DNA from: Sporocytophaga myxococcoides
GTDB taxonomy: Bacteria; Bacteroidota; Bacteroidia; Cytophagales; Cytophagaceae
Direction of reading: 5' to 3'
Assembly: GCF_000775915.1 (NCBI RefSeq)
Contig: NZ_BBLT01000002.1
Coordinates: forward strand, 62,001 to 126,000
Length of the DNA stretch: 64,000 nucleotides
Numbering within the stretch: the first letter of the stretch is position 1; each line of letters begins with the position of its first letter. Positions 37,775 to 47,081 of the stretch are shown piece by piece. Position numbers and translations under genes: made by a program. The notes below the pieces were generated by a model. The model saw only the letters and a list, made by a program, of their open reading frames with translations, was not told the origin of the DNA and made no database searches.

Positions 37775-39277
37775 TTATGATGCTTTAAAATTCATTTGCT
37801 TTCTTTCGATCAAAAATACCACAAATAGATATGTCCCAAGCAGAATCACCTGAAACCCGTAGCTCATAATACTACCTTTCCCAAAAGGATAACTGAGAGC
37901 TAGTATACTTAAAATGACAGCAAAGGTTAGGTAAAATAATGCAGAACCTATATTATAAGGTACTGGAAAATATTTTTTGCCCCATAAATAACTTACAGCG
38001 GACATAATGAAATAACATATTAGTGTGGTGACTGCACTGCCCATGTATCCGAAAAAAGGTATCAGTATAAAATTCGCTATGATTGTAATAGCCGCTCCCA
38101 GTATGCTTATCAGAGTGCCAAGCTGAGTTTTATCTGTCAGTTTATACCATATAGATAAATTATAATATATTCCGAGAAACAAATTGGCCATCAGAAGTAC
38201 AGGCACGACAAGTATTCCTTCTCTAAATATTTCTCCTCTCAATATTTTTTCAAAAAGAGAAAGATTACAGCTGACAACAACATAAAGGAATGAGCATGCT
38301 ATTACAAACCATTTCATAACAGTCGCAAAGAGTTCAGGAGCATTTTTATCTTTGGCCTGGGAAAAAAAGAAGGGGTCTGAAGCATATCGAAATGATTGCA
38401 CTGCCAGGGTCATAAACATAGAAAGCCTGTAACAAGCGCCAAAAATTCCCAGAGCTTCAAGATTGGTTCTATTCGGATAAAAGCCTTCAGGTAAAACATA
38501 TTTTAATATGATCCTGCTTAACATTTCATCAACCATTCCAGCTAGTCCTATGAATAACATCGGGATAGAATATATAAGCATGGGTTTAAGCCTTTCCCAA
38601 TTAAAATCTATTTTAAAGCCTTTAAACGTTTTTAGTAAAAAGAAGATAGTAAGAAAACTGGCTATAAGATTTGAAATCAGGATATATTCTACAATATACT
38701 CTTCAGAATAAATAGATTGAGCCAATGGTTTCAAAGATGGAAACTGTTCTCCAGCAGCTATTTTTTTACAGAAAACAAGAAAAAATATGTTAAAGCCAAC
38801 ATTTACCAGTATGTTAAACAATTTGGCTGTTGCAAATACTCCCGCTTTGTTTTGCAGTCTTAATCTGGCGAACGGAATTGCCAACATAGAGTCTATAGCG
38901 AGTATAGTTCCGAGAAGGATGAAGTAAGAGGAATGCCCGTGATAATCAAGTCCATTTGCAATAACTGGTGAAAGAAGAAGAATTGCACCACTCAGCAGGA
39001 GACTTGAGAAGATTAATGAAGTCTCGGACTGATTAAAAACAGTTTCTTCACTGAGATTTTCTTTAGTTGCAAATCGAAAATATGCAGTTTCCATACCATA
39101 TAAATAAAGTATGTTGAAGAAAGCTACATAGGCATAAAGCTCTGTTATGGTTCCAAACTGAACAGGTGCCAAAACCGCGGTATAAAAAGGGACGAGCAAA
39201 AAATTGATTGCCCTTCCAAGAATACTGCTTAGTCCATAAAGGGCTGTCTGCCCCGCTAATTTTTTGAGAAGTGACAT
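37775..39277 (-). CDS. Wzx-like polysaccharide flippase (MVF/MATE superfamily)
   Basis: A 500-residue inner-membrane protein with about 14 membrane helices, of the oligosaccharide flippase group that turns lipid-linked sugar units to the outer face. The N-terminus MSLLKKLAGQTALYGLSSIL with GRAINFLLVPFYTAVL is typical of this group in Bacteroidota. The cargo cannot be told from sequence. First gene of the run to EnvC; a terminator of the upstream gene lies within 30 bases of its start, so its promoter must be short or lie further upstream. Confidence 0.85.
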   Translation of the reverse strand: MSLLKKLAGQTALYGLSSILGRAINFLLVPFYTAVLAPVQFGTITELYAYVAFFNILYLYGMETAYFRFATKENLSEETVFNQSETSLIFSSLLLSGAILLLSPVIANGLDYHGHSSYFILLGTILAIDSMLAIPFARLRLQNKAGVFATAKLFNILVNVGFNIFFLVFCKKIAAGEQFPSLKPLAQSIYSEEYIVEYILISNLIASFLTIFFLLKTFKGFKIDFNWERLKPMLIYSIPMLFIGLAGMVDEMLSRIILKYVLPEGFYPNRTNLEALGIFGACYRLSMFMTLAVQSFRYASDPFFFSQAKDKNAPELFATVMKWFVIACSFLYVVVSCNLSLFEKILRGEIFREGILVVPVLLMANLFLGIYYNLSIWYKLTDKTQLGTLISILGAAITIIANFILIPFFGYMGSAVTTLICYFIMSAVSYLWGKKYFPVPYNIGSALFYLTFAVILSILALSYPFGKGSIMSYGFQVILLGTYLFVVFLIERKQMNFKAS

Positions 39278-39282
39278 AAATT

Positions 39283-39303
39283 AAAAAAGGGTTTTAAAAC
39301 CCT
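39283..39303 (-). terminator. Terminator of the enoyl-CoA hydratase gene
   Basis: The palindrome GGGTTTTAAAACCC (39288-39303 region) is followed on the minus strand by a run of six T. The stem is AT-rich apart from the three G-C pairs at each end, so it may be moderate in strength. Confidence 0.7.
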
Positions 39304-39355
39304 CATTATAATAATGTATTAAAAAGAATTGCTGGATTAGATAATTCAGAGAACA

Positions 39356-40144
39356 TTATTTCCCCTTAAATTCAGGTTTTCTTTTATCAAGAAATGCAGA
39401 AGTGCCTTCATGAAAATCTTCCGATTTGCAGCAGATCCCAAATGAATTAGCTTCTGTCTGATATCCGTCTTCTTCTTTTGAATAAGCAGCATTGATGCAT
39501 TCTACAACCTGGGCAATGGCAATCGGAGCTTTGGTTGAGATTTTCTTCAGAATCTCAAGGCATTTTGGTATAAGCTGATCTTTGTCGGTAACGTGATTCA
39601 CTAACCCGATAGCAAGTGCATCTTGAGCTGAAATCATGTCACCTGTCATAATCAATTCAAATGCTTTGCCTTTTCCTACTAATTGAGGAAGTCGCTGTGT
39701 GCCTCCATAGCCAGGAAGAATACCAAGCGTAACTTCCGGAAGACCGAATTTGGCGCTGTCGGATGCAATTCGGATATGACAAGCCATTGCCAGCTCGCAA
39801 CCTCCGCCAAGGGCGAATCCATTAACGGCAGCAATAACGGGTTTAGGGCATTTTTCAAAAGCGTCAAAAATTTCCTGACCATATTCGGAAAATTTTCTGG
39901 CGTTAACTTCCGGTACTTCTGATATCTCCTTGATATCAGCTCCAGCCACAAAAGCCTTTTCTCCTGCACCTGTAAGGATTACGCCTTTAATGCTGTCTTC
40001 ATCGTAAGCTTTCTGAATAGCAACTTTCAGTTCTTCCAGGGTTTTGTGGTTCAACGCATTCATTTTCTCCACCCGACTGATCGTTATATGAAGTATTCCG
40101 TCTTTCTCTGTTACTGATAAGTTTTTAAAATCCACCATTTGCAT
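39356..40144 (-). CDS. Enoyl-CoA hydratase/isomerase family protein
   Basis: Cytoplasmic crotonase-fold enzyme of 262 residues (260 if the second ATG at 40138 is used), likely adding water to 2-enoyl-CoA in fatty acid or amino acid breakdown. The oxyanion-hole segments are seen (AGADIKEI about residue 67 and GFALGGGCELAMACHI about 108), and the catalytic glutamates are kept in GGGCELA and GLPEVTLGILPGYGGTQRLP. Substrate chain length is unknown. It is 36 bases after the second rhomboid gene and ends in its own terminator, so it may be the last gene of the mutL run. Confidence 0.92.
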   Translation of the reverse strand: MQMVDFKNLSVTEKDGILHITISRVEKMNALNHKTLEELKVAIQKAYDEDSIKGVILTGAGEKAFVAGADIKEISEVPEVNARKFSEYGQEIFDAFEKCPKPVIAAVNGFALGGGCELAMACHIRIASDSAKFGLPEVTLGILPGYGGTQRLPQLVGKGKAFELIMTGDMISAQDALAIGLVNHVTDKDQLIPKCLEILKKISTKAPIAIAQVVECINAAYSKEEDGYQTEANSFGICCKSEDFHEGTSAFLDKRKPEFKGK

Positions 40145-40180
40145 AAAAAATATTGGGCTGAAACTGTTAAGATATTAATG

Positions 40181-41068
40181 TTATTTTTTACTGCTTGCTC
40201 TGAAAAGTCTTTCCTTTTCTCGCTTTGTAAGACTGGAATACCCGGATTTTGAAATTTTATCCAGGATGGCATCTATTTCTTTCTGATCCGGTTCTTTATC
40301 TTCATTATTGAAGCTTTTTTCACTGTTTCTATAGCTTACTTTAATTTTTCTTCTGGTAAATAGTTTATTGAAAAACTCACTGACAGCGCTTACCGGTTTT
40401 CCCAGATCTATACCTTTTTTAAGTTGCTTGATGAAAATATAGCCTAATAGGGCTCCTCCTAAATGAGCTAAATTTCCTCCAGCATTCATGCCGACAGAGC
40501 CAATAAAAGAAACGAAAATAAAGAATGCTGCAATGTATTTGATTCTGACAGGCCCAATAAATACCAAATGAAAGTAATAATCTGGGAGGAGAGTGGCTGC
40601 TGCAACTATTACTGCATATACACTTGCAGAAGCTCCGATCATGCCATATAATGGGGCTCGGTGCATAAAATAAGGAATAAAATTATATAGCAGCAAATAT
40701 ATAGCAGCACCTGCAAGTCCACCAAGGATATACAAACTAATCAGCCTTCTATTGCCAAGATATTCAGAGACCAGTCTACCAAACCAGTAAAGACCTAACA
40801 TATTACCTAAAATATGAAAAGGATTAGGTACTGTATGGCTAAAGAAGTAAGTTGCTAATGACCAGGGCCTTTGAAGAAAATCACTGAAATGAGCCGGGAG
40901 ATGTTGATTAATGTAGATGAGGTCGAAAAGTCTCATATCCCCAAATCCTTTTGAGAATACCCACAAAATGGTGCCTGTTATATAAACAATGACATTGATC
41001 AGAATGATCTTTGTCAGACCATTTTCCTTTTGCCGAAACTGATATTTTAAGTCTTCTAAAAGATTCAT
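40181..41068 (-). CDS. Rhomboid-family intramembrane serine protease with C-terminal DUF6576-like tail
   Basis: Inner-membrane protease that cuts membrane helices. I start it at ATG 41068, 1 base after the stop of the preceding rhomboid gene; a frame from 41110 overlaps that gene and adds 14 unlike residues. Six helices; catalytic Ser147 in GASAS and His202 in AHLGGALLG, with HILGNM in helix two. The cytoplasmic tail from about 225 is charged and ends with a short helix motif (ILDKISKSGYSSLTKREKE) that recurs at the end of Bacteroidota rhomboids. It is coupled to the first rhomboid. Substrates are unknown. Confidence 0.88.
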   Translation of the reverse strand: MNLLEDLKYQFRQKENGLTKIILINVIVYITGTILWVFSKGFGDMRLFDLIYINQHLPAHFSDFLQRPWSLATYFFSHTVPNPFHILGNMLGLYWFGRLVSEYLGNRRLISLYILGGLAGAAIYLLLYNFIPYFMHRAPLYGMIGASASVYAVIVAAATLLPDYYFHLVFIGPVRIKYIAAFFIFVSFIGSVGMNAGGNLAHLGGALLGYIFIKQLKKGIDLGKPVSAVSEFFNKLFTRRKIKVSYRNSEKSFNNEDKEPDQKEIDAILDKISKSGYSSLTKREKERLFRASSKK

Positions 41069-41069
41069 T

Positions 41070-41861
41070 TTAATAAAAACGATTTCTTTCTCTTTCCCAG
41101 TATTTAACAATCAGGAATGCGAATAACATTCCGCCTAAATGAGCAAAGTGACCAACATGATCGCCTGGATTTCTTTGAACCCCCGAATAAAGTTCAAATA
41201 TGCCATACATTGCAACAAAATATTTAGCTTTTATTGGTATGGGTATAAAAAGCATCATTAATTCTGTATTAGGAAAAAGCATTCCAAATGCTAATAATAT
41301 TCCGAATAATGCCCCAGATGCACCTACACTAGGAATATTTGATATTTTATTATAAACTGAAATTACTCTGTTTTTCGCTAAATCTATAATCTCTTTATTG
41401 TCTGGATTTTTTTCGAATAAATTTAGTAGCTGAGGATAGCTTAAGTCATCATTTCCCAAAGCATCTCTCGAGAATTTTATATAAGATTCTGGAGATGGAG
41501 AAGAAATAAATGAAAGTTTTAAACGGTTTAATTTTTCCATTTCAAAATATTCAACTCCTGAATAAATAAGAGCAGCTCCAAGTCCACAAATCATGTAAAA
41601 AGCTAGAAATCTTTTTGAACCCCACATTTTCTCCAAAAGTGGTCCAAACATAAAGAGTCCGAACATATTAGAAAAAAGATGACCCCATCCTGAATGAATA
41701 AACATATGAGTAAAGAGCTGGTAAGGTCTAAAATCAGTAGCTTCAAGGTATCGAAGGCCAAATATATCAATAAGATCAACTTTGGTAAACACCATAATAA
41801 GAAACACCCCGATATTTAGGATCAGGAGATTTTTTACCATGGGAGTAAGGGACATTTGCAT
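41070..41861 (-). CDS. Rhomboid-family intramembrane serine protease with an inserted loop
   Basis: Second of two adjacent rhomboids. Helix two carries HSGWGHLFSNM (His57, His61, Asn65), the catalytic Ser182 lies in GASGALFG and His241 in HFAHLGGM. Between helices three and four there is an insert of about 70 charged residues (about 105-175), which is longer than in the minimal rhomboid core and is not seen in its neighbour. It starts 6 bases after the mutL stop and overlaps nothing downstream, as the next gene begins 1 base after its stop. Confidence 0.88.
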   Translation of the reverse strand: MQMSLTPMVKNLLILNIGVFLIMVFTKVDLIDIFGLRYLEATDFRPYQLFTHMFIHSGWGHLFSNMFGLFMFGPLLEKMWGSKRFLAFYMICGLGAALIYSGVEYFEMEKLNRLKLSFISSPSPESYIKFSRDALGNDDLSYPQLLNLFEKNPDNKEIIDLAKNRVISVYNKISNIPSVGASGALFGILLAFGMLFPNTELMMLFIPIPIKAKYFVAMYGIFELYSGVQRNPGDHVGHFAHLGGMLFAFLIVKYWERERNRFY

Positions 41862-41867
41862 GACTGA

Positions 41868-43745
41868 TTAAAATTGGGTTTTTGTAAAAAACTTTTCTAT
41901 TCTGTTCATGTCAAGAATTACGATTGTATGGTTTCCATTTGGCGCGTAATTCGGACTTTTACAGGCAAATAACTGATCTATCAGGGTGTTCATTTCCAGC
42001 AAGGTAAGTCTTGTGCCCGGCTTCAATGAAGCTCTTTTCGCAAGGGCCCTTGCCAGGTTTTCTTTCCTATCAATACTTAATTCGTCTCTATTGTTTTTAA
42101 ATTGCTCGATAAGGCCTTCAAAAAGATCCTTTTCATTTCCTCCGGTAATATCCGCAGGGATTCCATTTACAACAATCGTGGTATTCCCGAATACATTAAA
42201 GACAAATCCCAGAGATTTGATTTCTTCTTCCATCTCCATAATCAGAGCAAAATCTGAGTGGGAAAGTTCAATTTTCAAAGGAAAAAGAAATTGTTGAGAG
42301 GCTCCGAATTTATTCTGAAGCATATTCAGGTATTTCTCATAGAGAATTCTTTCATGTGCTGCCTGCTGGTCTACTATCAGCATTCCTGATTTAACCTGAG
42401 TAACAATATATTTCTGGTGAAGCTGAAATGTGCTTTGGTTTTCGTTATACAAGAGATCTTTATTTAATGAAACATCCTTTTCTTCCGGTTTGGTATTTAC
42501 CGCACTTCCCAGTCTGATTGTTTCAAAAGTCTTTGGCTTTTCTTCGTTTTCGAAAGATTTGTAAAGCTGTTCCCAGTTATCTTTATTTTTTTCCTCCAAT
42601 GGATTGGTTGAAGAGGGGAATCGCAATCCCTGTTTGAATGCTTCGTTTCCTCTCTCTATTTCATGTTCTCTCCTTGGCGGAAAATTTTGATAACTTGAAG
42701 GATTTTGACCAAGTGAAAAATTGATATCCTGTTCGAAATCAAGGGAAGGAGCAATGTTGTGTGTCGCAAGTGCCTTTTTTACAGCAGCTCTGATGATGGC
42801 ATAAATGGTTTTTTCATCATCAAATTTAATTTCGGTTTTGGTAGGATGAACGTTGACATCTATGTGTTTAGGATCGATTTCTATAAAAAGCACATAAAAA
42901 GGGAAACTGTCATCCGGAAGGAGATTGTCAAAAGCATGAACTACAGCATGATGGAGGTAATTATTTTTGATAAATCTGTTATTTACAAAGAAATACTGAT
43001 CGCCTCTTGTTCTTTTGGCATTCTCAGGCTTTCCGATATAGCCATGGATTTTCAATTGGTCCGTTTCTTCCTGACAAGTAATAAGTTGTTCCTTGTAATT
43101 TTGACCAAAAAGGGAAATTATTCTTCTGCTCAGTTTTTCTGAAGGCATGTTGAATATTTCCATATCATTCTGAAACAGTGTAAAGCCGATTGAAGGATAA
43201 GCCAGAGCAGCTCTGTGAAACTCATCCAGAATATGGCGCATTTCCACAGGGTTAGATTTCAGGAAGTTTCTTCTTGCAGGGACATTGAAGAACAGGTTTT
43301 TAACACTAAAACTAGTGCCTACAGGTGTATTTACAGGTTCCTGAGCTTTTATTTCCGAGCCTTCTATTCTGATCAGGGTTCCTACTTCATCATCGGCCCT
43401 TCTGGTTTTCATTTCGACTTGAGCAACTGCGGCAATGGAAGCCAGCGCTTCTCCCCGGAACCCGAAAGTTCTTATTGCAAAAAGGTCTTCTGTAGAACTT
43501 ATTTTGGATGTTGCATGTCTTTCAAAGCTAAGTCTTGCATCAGTGTCAGACATACCTTTCCCATTGTCAACCACCTGAATAAGTGCTTTCCCTGCATCTT
43601 TTATTATTAGTTGAATTTTATTGCTTCCCGCATCTATGGAATTTTCCAGAAGCTCTTTTACCACAGAAGCTGGTCTTTGAACAACTTCACCTGCAGCAAT
43701 CTGATTGGCTAAGGCATCTGGTAGGAGACGAATTATATCTGGCAT
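41868..43745 (-). CDS. mutL: DNA mismatch repair protein MutL
   Basis: Links mismatch recognition by MutS to strand removal. The GHKL ATPase domain (about 1-330) shows [15 protein letters not shown] and [12 protein letters not shown], and the C-terminal dimerisation domain follows from about 435 ([15 protein letters not shown]). Near residue 457-465 the [14 protein letters not shown] motif is DQHA(X)2E(X)4E-like (here [12 protein letters not shown]), and the C-terminal [10 protein letters not shown] is a remnant of the endonuclease CPHGRP motif, so nuclease activity is uncertain. Length 625 is normal. Head gene of the mutL-rhomboid run. Confidence 0.94.
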   Translation of the reverse strand: MPDIIRLLPDALANQIAAGEVVQRPASVVKELLENSIDAGSNKIQLIIKDAGKALIQVVDNGKGMSDTDARLSFERHATSKISSTEDLFAIRTFGFRGEALASIAAVAQVEMKTRRADDEVGTLIRIEGSEIKAQEPVNTPVGTSFSVKNLFFNVPARRNFLKSNPVEMRHILDEFHRAALAYPSIGFTLFQNDMEIFNMPSEKLSRRIISLFGQNYKEQLITCQEETDQLKIHGYIGKPENAKRTRGDQYFFVNNRFIKNNYLHHAVVHAFDNLLPDDSFPFYVLFIEIDPKHIDVNVHPTKTEIKFDDEKTIYAIIRAAVKKALATHNIAPSLDFEQDINFSLGQNPSSYQNFPPRREHEIERGNEAFKQGLRFPSSTNPLEEKNKDNWEQLYKSFENEEKPKTFETIRLGSAVNTKPEEKDVSLNKDLLYNENQSTFQLHQKYIVTQVKSGMLIVDQQAAHERILYEKYLNMLQNKFGASQQFLFPLKIELSHSDFALIMEMEEEIKSLGFVFNVFGNTTIVVNGIPADITGGNEKDLFEGLIEQFKNNRDELSIDRKENLARALAKRASLKPGTRLTLLEMNTLIDQLFACKSPNYAPNGNHTIVILDMNRIEKFFTKTQF

Positions 43746-44008
43746 TTGGTTTTATTCTGGAGACAAAAATAACCCGTTTTTTCTTATAATAATTTTAAAT
43801 TAAAAAAGTTATTCATTTATCCTTTCTTAAAAAAGTATAACAAATTCTTAAACATTGATTTGAAATTCATTTCCCGCAAACATTAATTGATTTATATTTG
43901 AAGAGAATATTACCCTTACAATAAATATTTTACTTAGTTATTTAAAACATAAAATACTGGTCCGTTTGTTGTATCTGTAAAGTTTTCTCTTTTAATTCCG
44001 AGTTGTTG
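43746..44008. other. Divergent promoter region between mutL and the GH3 gene
   Basis: A -7-like TATTTTTG lies on the minus strand at 43764-43771 before mutL and TATATTTG on the plus strand at 43893-43900 before the GH3 gene. Neither has a TTTG at the proper distance, so both are tentative. No small gene is seen. Confidence 0.4.
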
Positions 44009-47000
44009 ATGTATAGCAGGTATTTATTGGTTTCGTTTCTTATCCTTTGTGGAGCTCTTTTTCTTTCGTGGAATAATCCAAAAAAGACACCAAAAAGGCT
44101 AATGAATCAGGATGCATGGGTAGATAGCATCATGAACTCAATGTCTCCACAGCAGAGGATTGGTCACTTATTTATGGTGGCAGCCTATTCTAATAAAGGG
44201 GAAAAACACGTTAAGGAAATTGAAGAGCTCATCACAAAATATGGTATCGGAGGCCTGATTTTTTTTCAGGGAGGTCCCGTTCGCCAGGCAATTCTCACAA
44301 ACAGATTTCAGGCTCTTTCCAGGGTTCCTTTATTTATTGCCATGGATGCAGAGTGGGGATTGGGCATGCGACTGGATAGTGTTATCAGTTTTCCCAAGCA
44401 GATGACACTTGGAGCAATTGCTGATGACAAATACATTTACAAAATGGGTAAGGAAGTTGCCCGCCAATGCAGAAGACTTGGGGTGCATGTTAATTTTGCC
44501 CCATGTGTGGACGTTAACAGCAATCCTAATAATCCGGTCATTGGGATGCGCTCTTTCGGGGAAGATAAAGTAAATGTTGCCAATAAAGGCATCGCTTATA
44601 TGAAAGGGATGCAGGATAATTTTGTGCTGACTACAGCTAAACATTTTCCAGGGCATGGAGACACAGAGACGGACTCTCACCATACTTTACCAGTTATTAA
44701 TCACGGTATTCAAAGGTTGACGGATGTTGAAATGTATCCTTTCCGTCAGCTCATTAAAGACAGTGTAATGGGAGTTCTTGTGGGCCATATTCATGTACCT
44801 GCATTGGACAATACTCCGAACAGGGCTACAACACTCTCTCCTCATGTTGTAACTGACATACTTAAAAATGATCTTGGTTTTAAAGGTCTTATTTTTACTG
44901 ATGCCCTGAATATGAAAGGGGTTAGCAGTTTTTATAAGCCTGGGGAAGTTGATTTATATGCTCTGCTTTCGGGTAATGATGTCTTGTTGTTTCCCGAAAA
45001 TGTTCCTGTCGCAATTGGCAAAATTGAAAAAGCAATTGAAAACAAGCAGCTCTCTCAAGAGGATGTAGATCAAAAAGTAAGAAAGATATTAAGAGCAAAA
45101 TACTGGGCAGGCCTGGATCATATTGCACCTGTTGCATTAAAAAACCTTTATGAAGATCTCAACAACACTGCAGCTAAGGCCGTTCAGCAGGAGTTGTATG
45201 AAAAAGCAATGACAGTTGTTTTTAATGATGATCAGCTTATACCACTAAAATATCCCGATACTACTTCGATAGCTTCAGTTTCAATTGGCAGAGAGAAGGG
45301 AAATACTTTTCAGGAAATGCTGAGCAAATATGCCAATGTAGCTCATTTTGCTGTTGCAAATAAAAATTCTGATGAGGCCGTATATGATGCGGTTCTAAAT
45401 GAATTAAAGAAATTTGAGGTAGTAATTATCGGCGTTCAGAATACAAATATCTTTAATAATAAGGATTATGGTATAAGTGAAAATTCCAGAAAATTTATTA
45501 AAAAGCTGCAGGCTACTACTAAAACTATTGTTTGTGTTTTTGGCAATCCTTATAGTCTGAAATTCTTTTCTACAAGCCCTAATCTTCTATGTGCTTATGA
45601 AGATAACGAAGTGACTTATAAGGTTGTACCCCAAGTTATTTTCGGAGGAATACAGGCGACAGGGCGTACTCCGGTCTCTATAGGCCACGAGATAGCGATT
45701 AATTCAGGATATGATACCAATCCATTTGTCAAGAGACTTCGTTACGCCTATCCTGAAAATGCTGGCATGGATGGGGCGACATTAAAACAAATAGATTCAA
45801 TTGCTTTAAAAGCAATTGCAGATAAAGCAACTCCTGGTTGCCAGGTTCTTGCAGTGAAAAACGGAACGGTAGTTTTTGAAAAGGCTTATGGGACTCTTAC
45901 TTATGATAAAAAAGAGCAGGTGACAAATAATACTCTTTATGATGTTGCCTCAGTCTCAAAGGTAGCCGGAACCCTCCAGGCAGTAATGTTTCTGCAGGAA
46001 AGAGATTTGATTGACCTTGATAAAAAGGCTTCGTTTTACCTTCCTGAACTAAAAAATACCAATAAAGAAGATCTGGTAATCAAGGATATTCTCACACACC
46101 AGGCAGGGTTAATCCCGTTCCTTCCACACTGGAAGCGTACATTAGATACTTCTGGTTTTAATAAATGCTACTACAGTCCTGAGAAAAATGATACTTTCTG
46201 CAGAATGGTAATACCGGGATTGTATTGTATCAATACCATCGAAGATTCTTTATGGAAATGGACTATTGAATCTGATCTGCTACCTAAACCTATTCTGAAA
46301 AAAAATAAGAAAGGTAAGGTGGAAAAACGGTCTGATAAGAATGCTTATGTATATAGTGACCTTGGGTTTTATATCATGAAGCGTGTCGCCGAAAAGGTTT
46401 TAGACCAGTCCCTTGATGAATTCCTCAGGCAGAATTTCTTTGATCCTCTTGGCCTGAACACCCTGACTTATTGCCCATTAGGGAAATTTCCTCTAAATCA
46501 GATTGCTCCAACAGAAGATGACAAGTATTTCAGAAAAGCACTGATACGGGGAACAGTGCATGACCAGGGAGCAGCATTACTTGGTGGCGTGGGCGGCCAT
46601 GCGGGCATGTTCAGCAATGCAAATGATCTGGCAGTGCTTATGCAGATGAATCTACAAAGGGGACTTTATGGAGGGACCAGATATTTTCTGCCGAAGACAG
46701 TTCCTTTATTTGCAGAGAAACAGTTTGAAGGCAACAGAAGAGGTTTGGGATGGGATAAACCAGAACCGGACGGAAACGGGCCAACTTCAGATTATGCCTC
46801 TCCAAACACCTTTGGACATACTGGTTTTACGGGAACAGCTGTATGGGCAGATCCTGATCAGGAGTTAGTTTATGTTTTCCTTTCAAACAGAGTTTATCCG
46901 GATGCCGGAAATCAAAAGCTGATTAAAGGAGGCGTAAGGACTAAGATTCAGGATGTATTGTATAAAGCAATATTAAATTATAATACAGATAAAAGAATAA

Positions 47001-47011
47001 CGCTCAAGTAA
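44009..47011 (+). CDS. Two-enzyme fusion: GH3 beta-N-acetylglucosaminidase and class C beta-lactamase-like serine hydrolase
   Basis: A roughly 1000-residue exported protein starting at ATG 44009 (two TTG codons precede it). A signal peptide/anchor covers residues 1-20. The GH3 domain spans about 40-390 with KHFPGHGDTETDSHH and the nucleophile Asp in IFTDALNMKGV, as in NagZ-type enzymes that cut cell-wall muropeptides; a GH3 C-terminal domain follows to about 575. From about 600 comes a serine hydrolase of the AmpC/PBP4B-like class with SVSK (Ser-x-x-Lys), YSDLG in place of the usual Tyr-x-Asn, and HTGFTG. This pairing is known in Bacteroidota and suggests joint wall recycling, though the function of the second half is inferred. 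Before YSDLG there is a 60-residue Lys-rich insert. Confidence 0.88.
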   Translation: MYSRYLLVSFLILCGALFLSWNNPKKTPKRLMNQDAWVDSIMNSMSPQQRIGHLFMVAAYSNKGEKHVKEIEELITKYGIGGLIFFQGGPVRQAILTNRFQALSRVPLFIAMDAEWGLGMRLDSVISFPKQMTLGAIADDKYIYKMGKEVARQCRRLGVHVNFAPCVDVNSNPNNPVIGMRSFGEDKVNVANKGIAYMKGMQDNFVLTTAKHFPGHGDTETDSHHTLPVINHGIQRLTDVEMYPFRQLIKDSVMGVLVGHIHVPALDNTPNRATTLSPHVVTDILKNDLGFKGLIFTDALNMKGVSSFYKPGEVDLYALLSGNDVLLFPENVPVAIGKIEKAIENKQLSQEDVDQKVRKILRAKYWAGLDHIAPVALKNLYEDLNNTAAKAVQQELYEKAMTVVFNDDQLIPLKYPDTTSIASVSIGREKGNTFQEMLSKYANVAHFAVANKNSDEAVYDAVLNELKKFEVVIIGVQNTNIFNNKDYGISENSRKFIKKLQATTKTIVCVFGNPYSLKFFSTSPNLLCAYEDNEVTYKVVPQVIFGGIQATGRTPVSIGHEIAINSGYDTNPFVKRLRYAYPENAGMDGATLKQIDSIALKAIADKATPGCQVLAVKNGTVVFEKAYGTLTYDKKEQVTNNTLYDVASVSKVAGTLQAVMFLQERDLIDLDKKASFYLPELKNTNKEDLVIKDILTHQAGLIPFLPHWKRTLDTSGFNKCYYSPEKNDTFCRMVIPGLYCINTIEDSLWKWTIESDLLPKPILKKNKKGKVEKRSDKNAYVYSDLGFYIMKRVAEKVLDQSLDEFLRQNFFDPLGLNTLTYCPLGKFPLNQIAPTEDDKYFRKALIRGTVHDQGAALLGGVGGHAGMFSNANDLAVLMQMNLQRGLYGGTRYFLPKTVPLFAEKQFEGNRRGLGWDKPEPDGNGPTSDYASPNTFGHTGFTGTAVWADPDQELVYVFLSNRVYPDAGNQKLIKGGVRTKIQDVLYKAILNYNTDKRITLK

Positions 47012-47018
47012 GCTTATA

Positions 47019-47049
47019 TTTGTCCGGTCGCATTGTTGTTTTAACTTTG
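47019..47049 (+). promoter_or_regulatory. Bacteroidota-type promoter of bshA
   Basis: TTTG at 47019-47022, a spacer of 19 bases, then TAACTTTG at 47042-47049. The predicted start is about 25-30 bases before the ATG at 47082. An inverted repeat (TCCGGTC 47023-47029 and GACCGGA 47073-47079) has one arm in the spacer and one just before the start codon. Confidence 0.72.
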
Positions 47050-47081
47050 AACTTGTAAATAAGTCTAAATAGGACCGGATT

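Noticed and set aside
43215-43610. 131-codon plus-strand frame opposite mutL
   Set aside because: Antisense shadow with many cysteines and phenylalanines, no domain.
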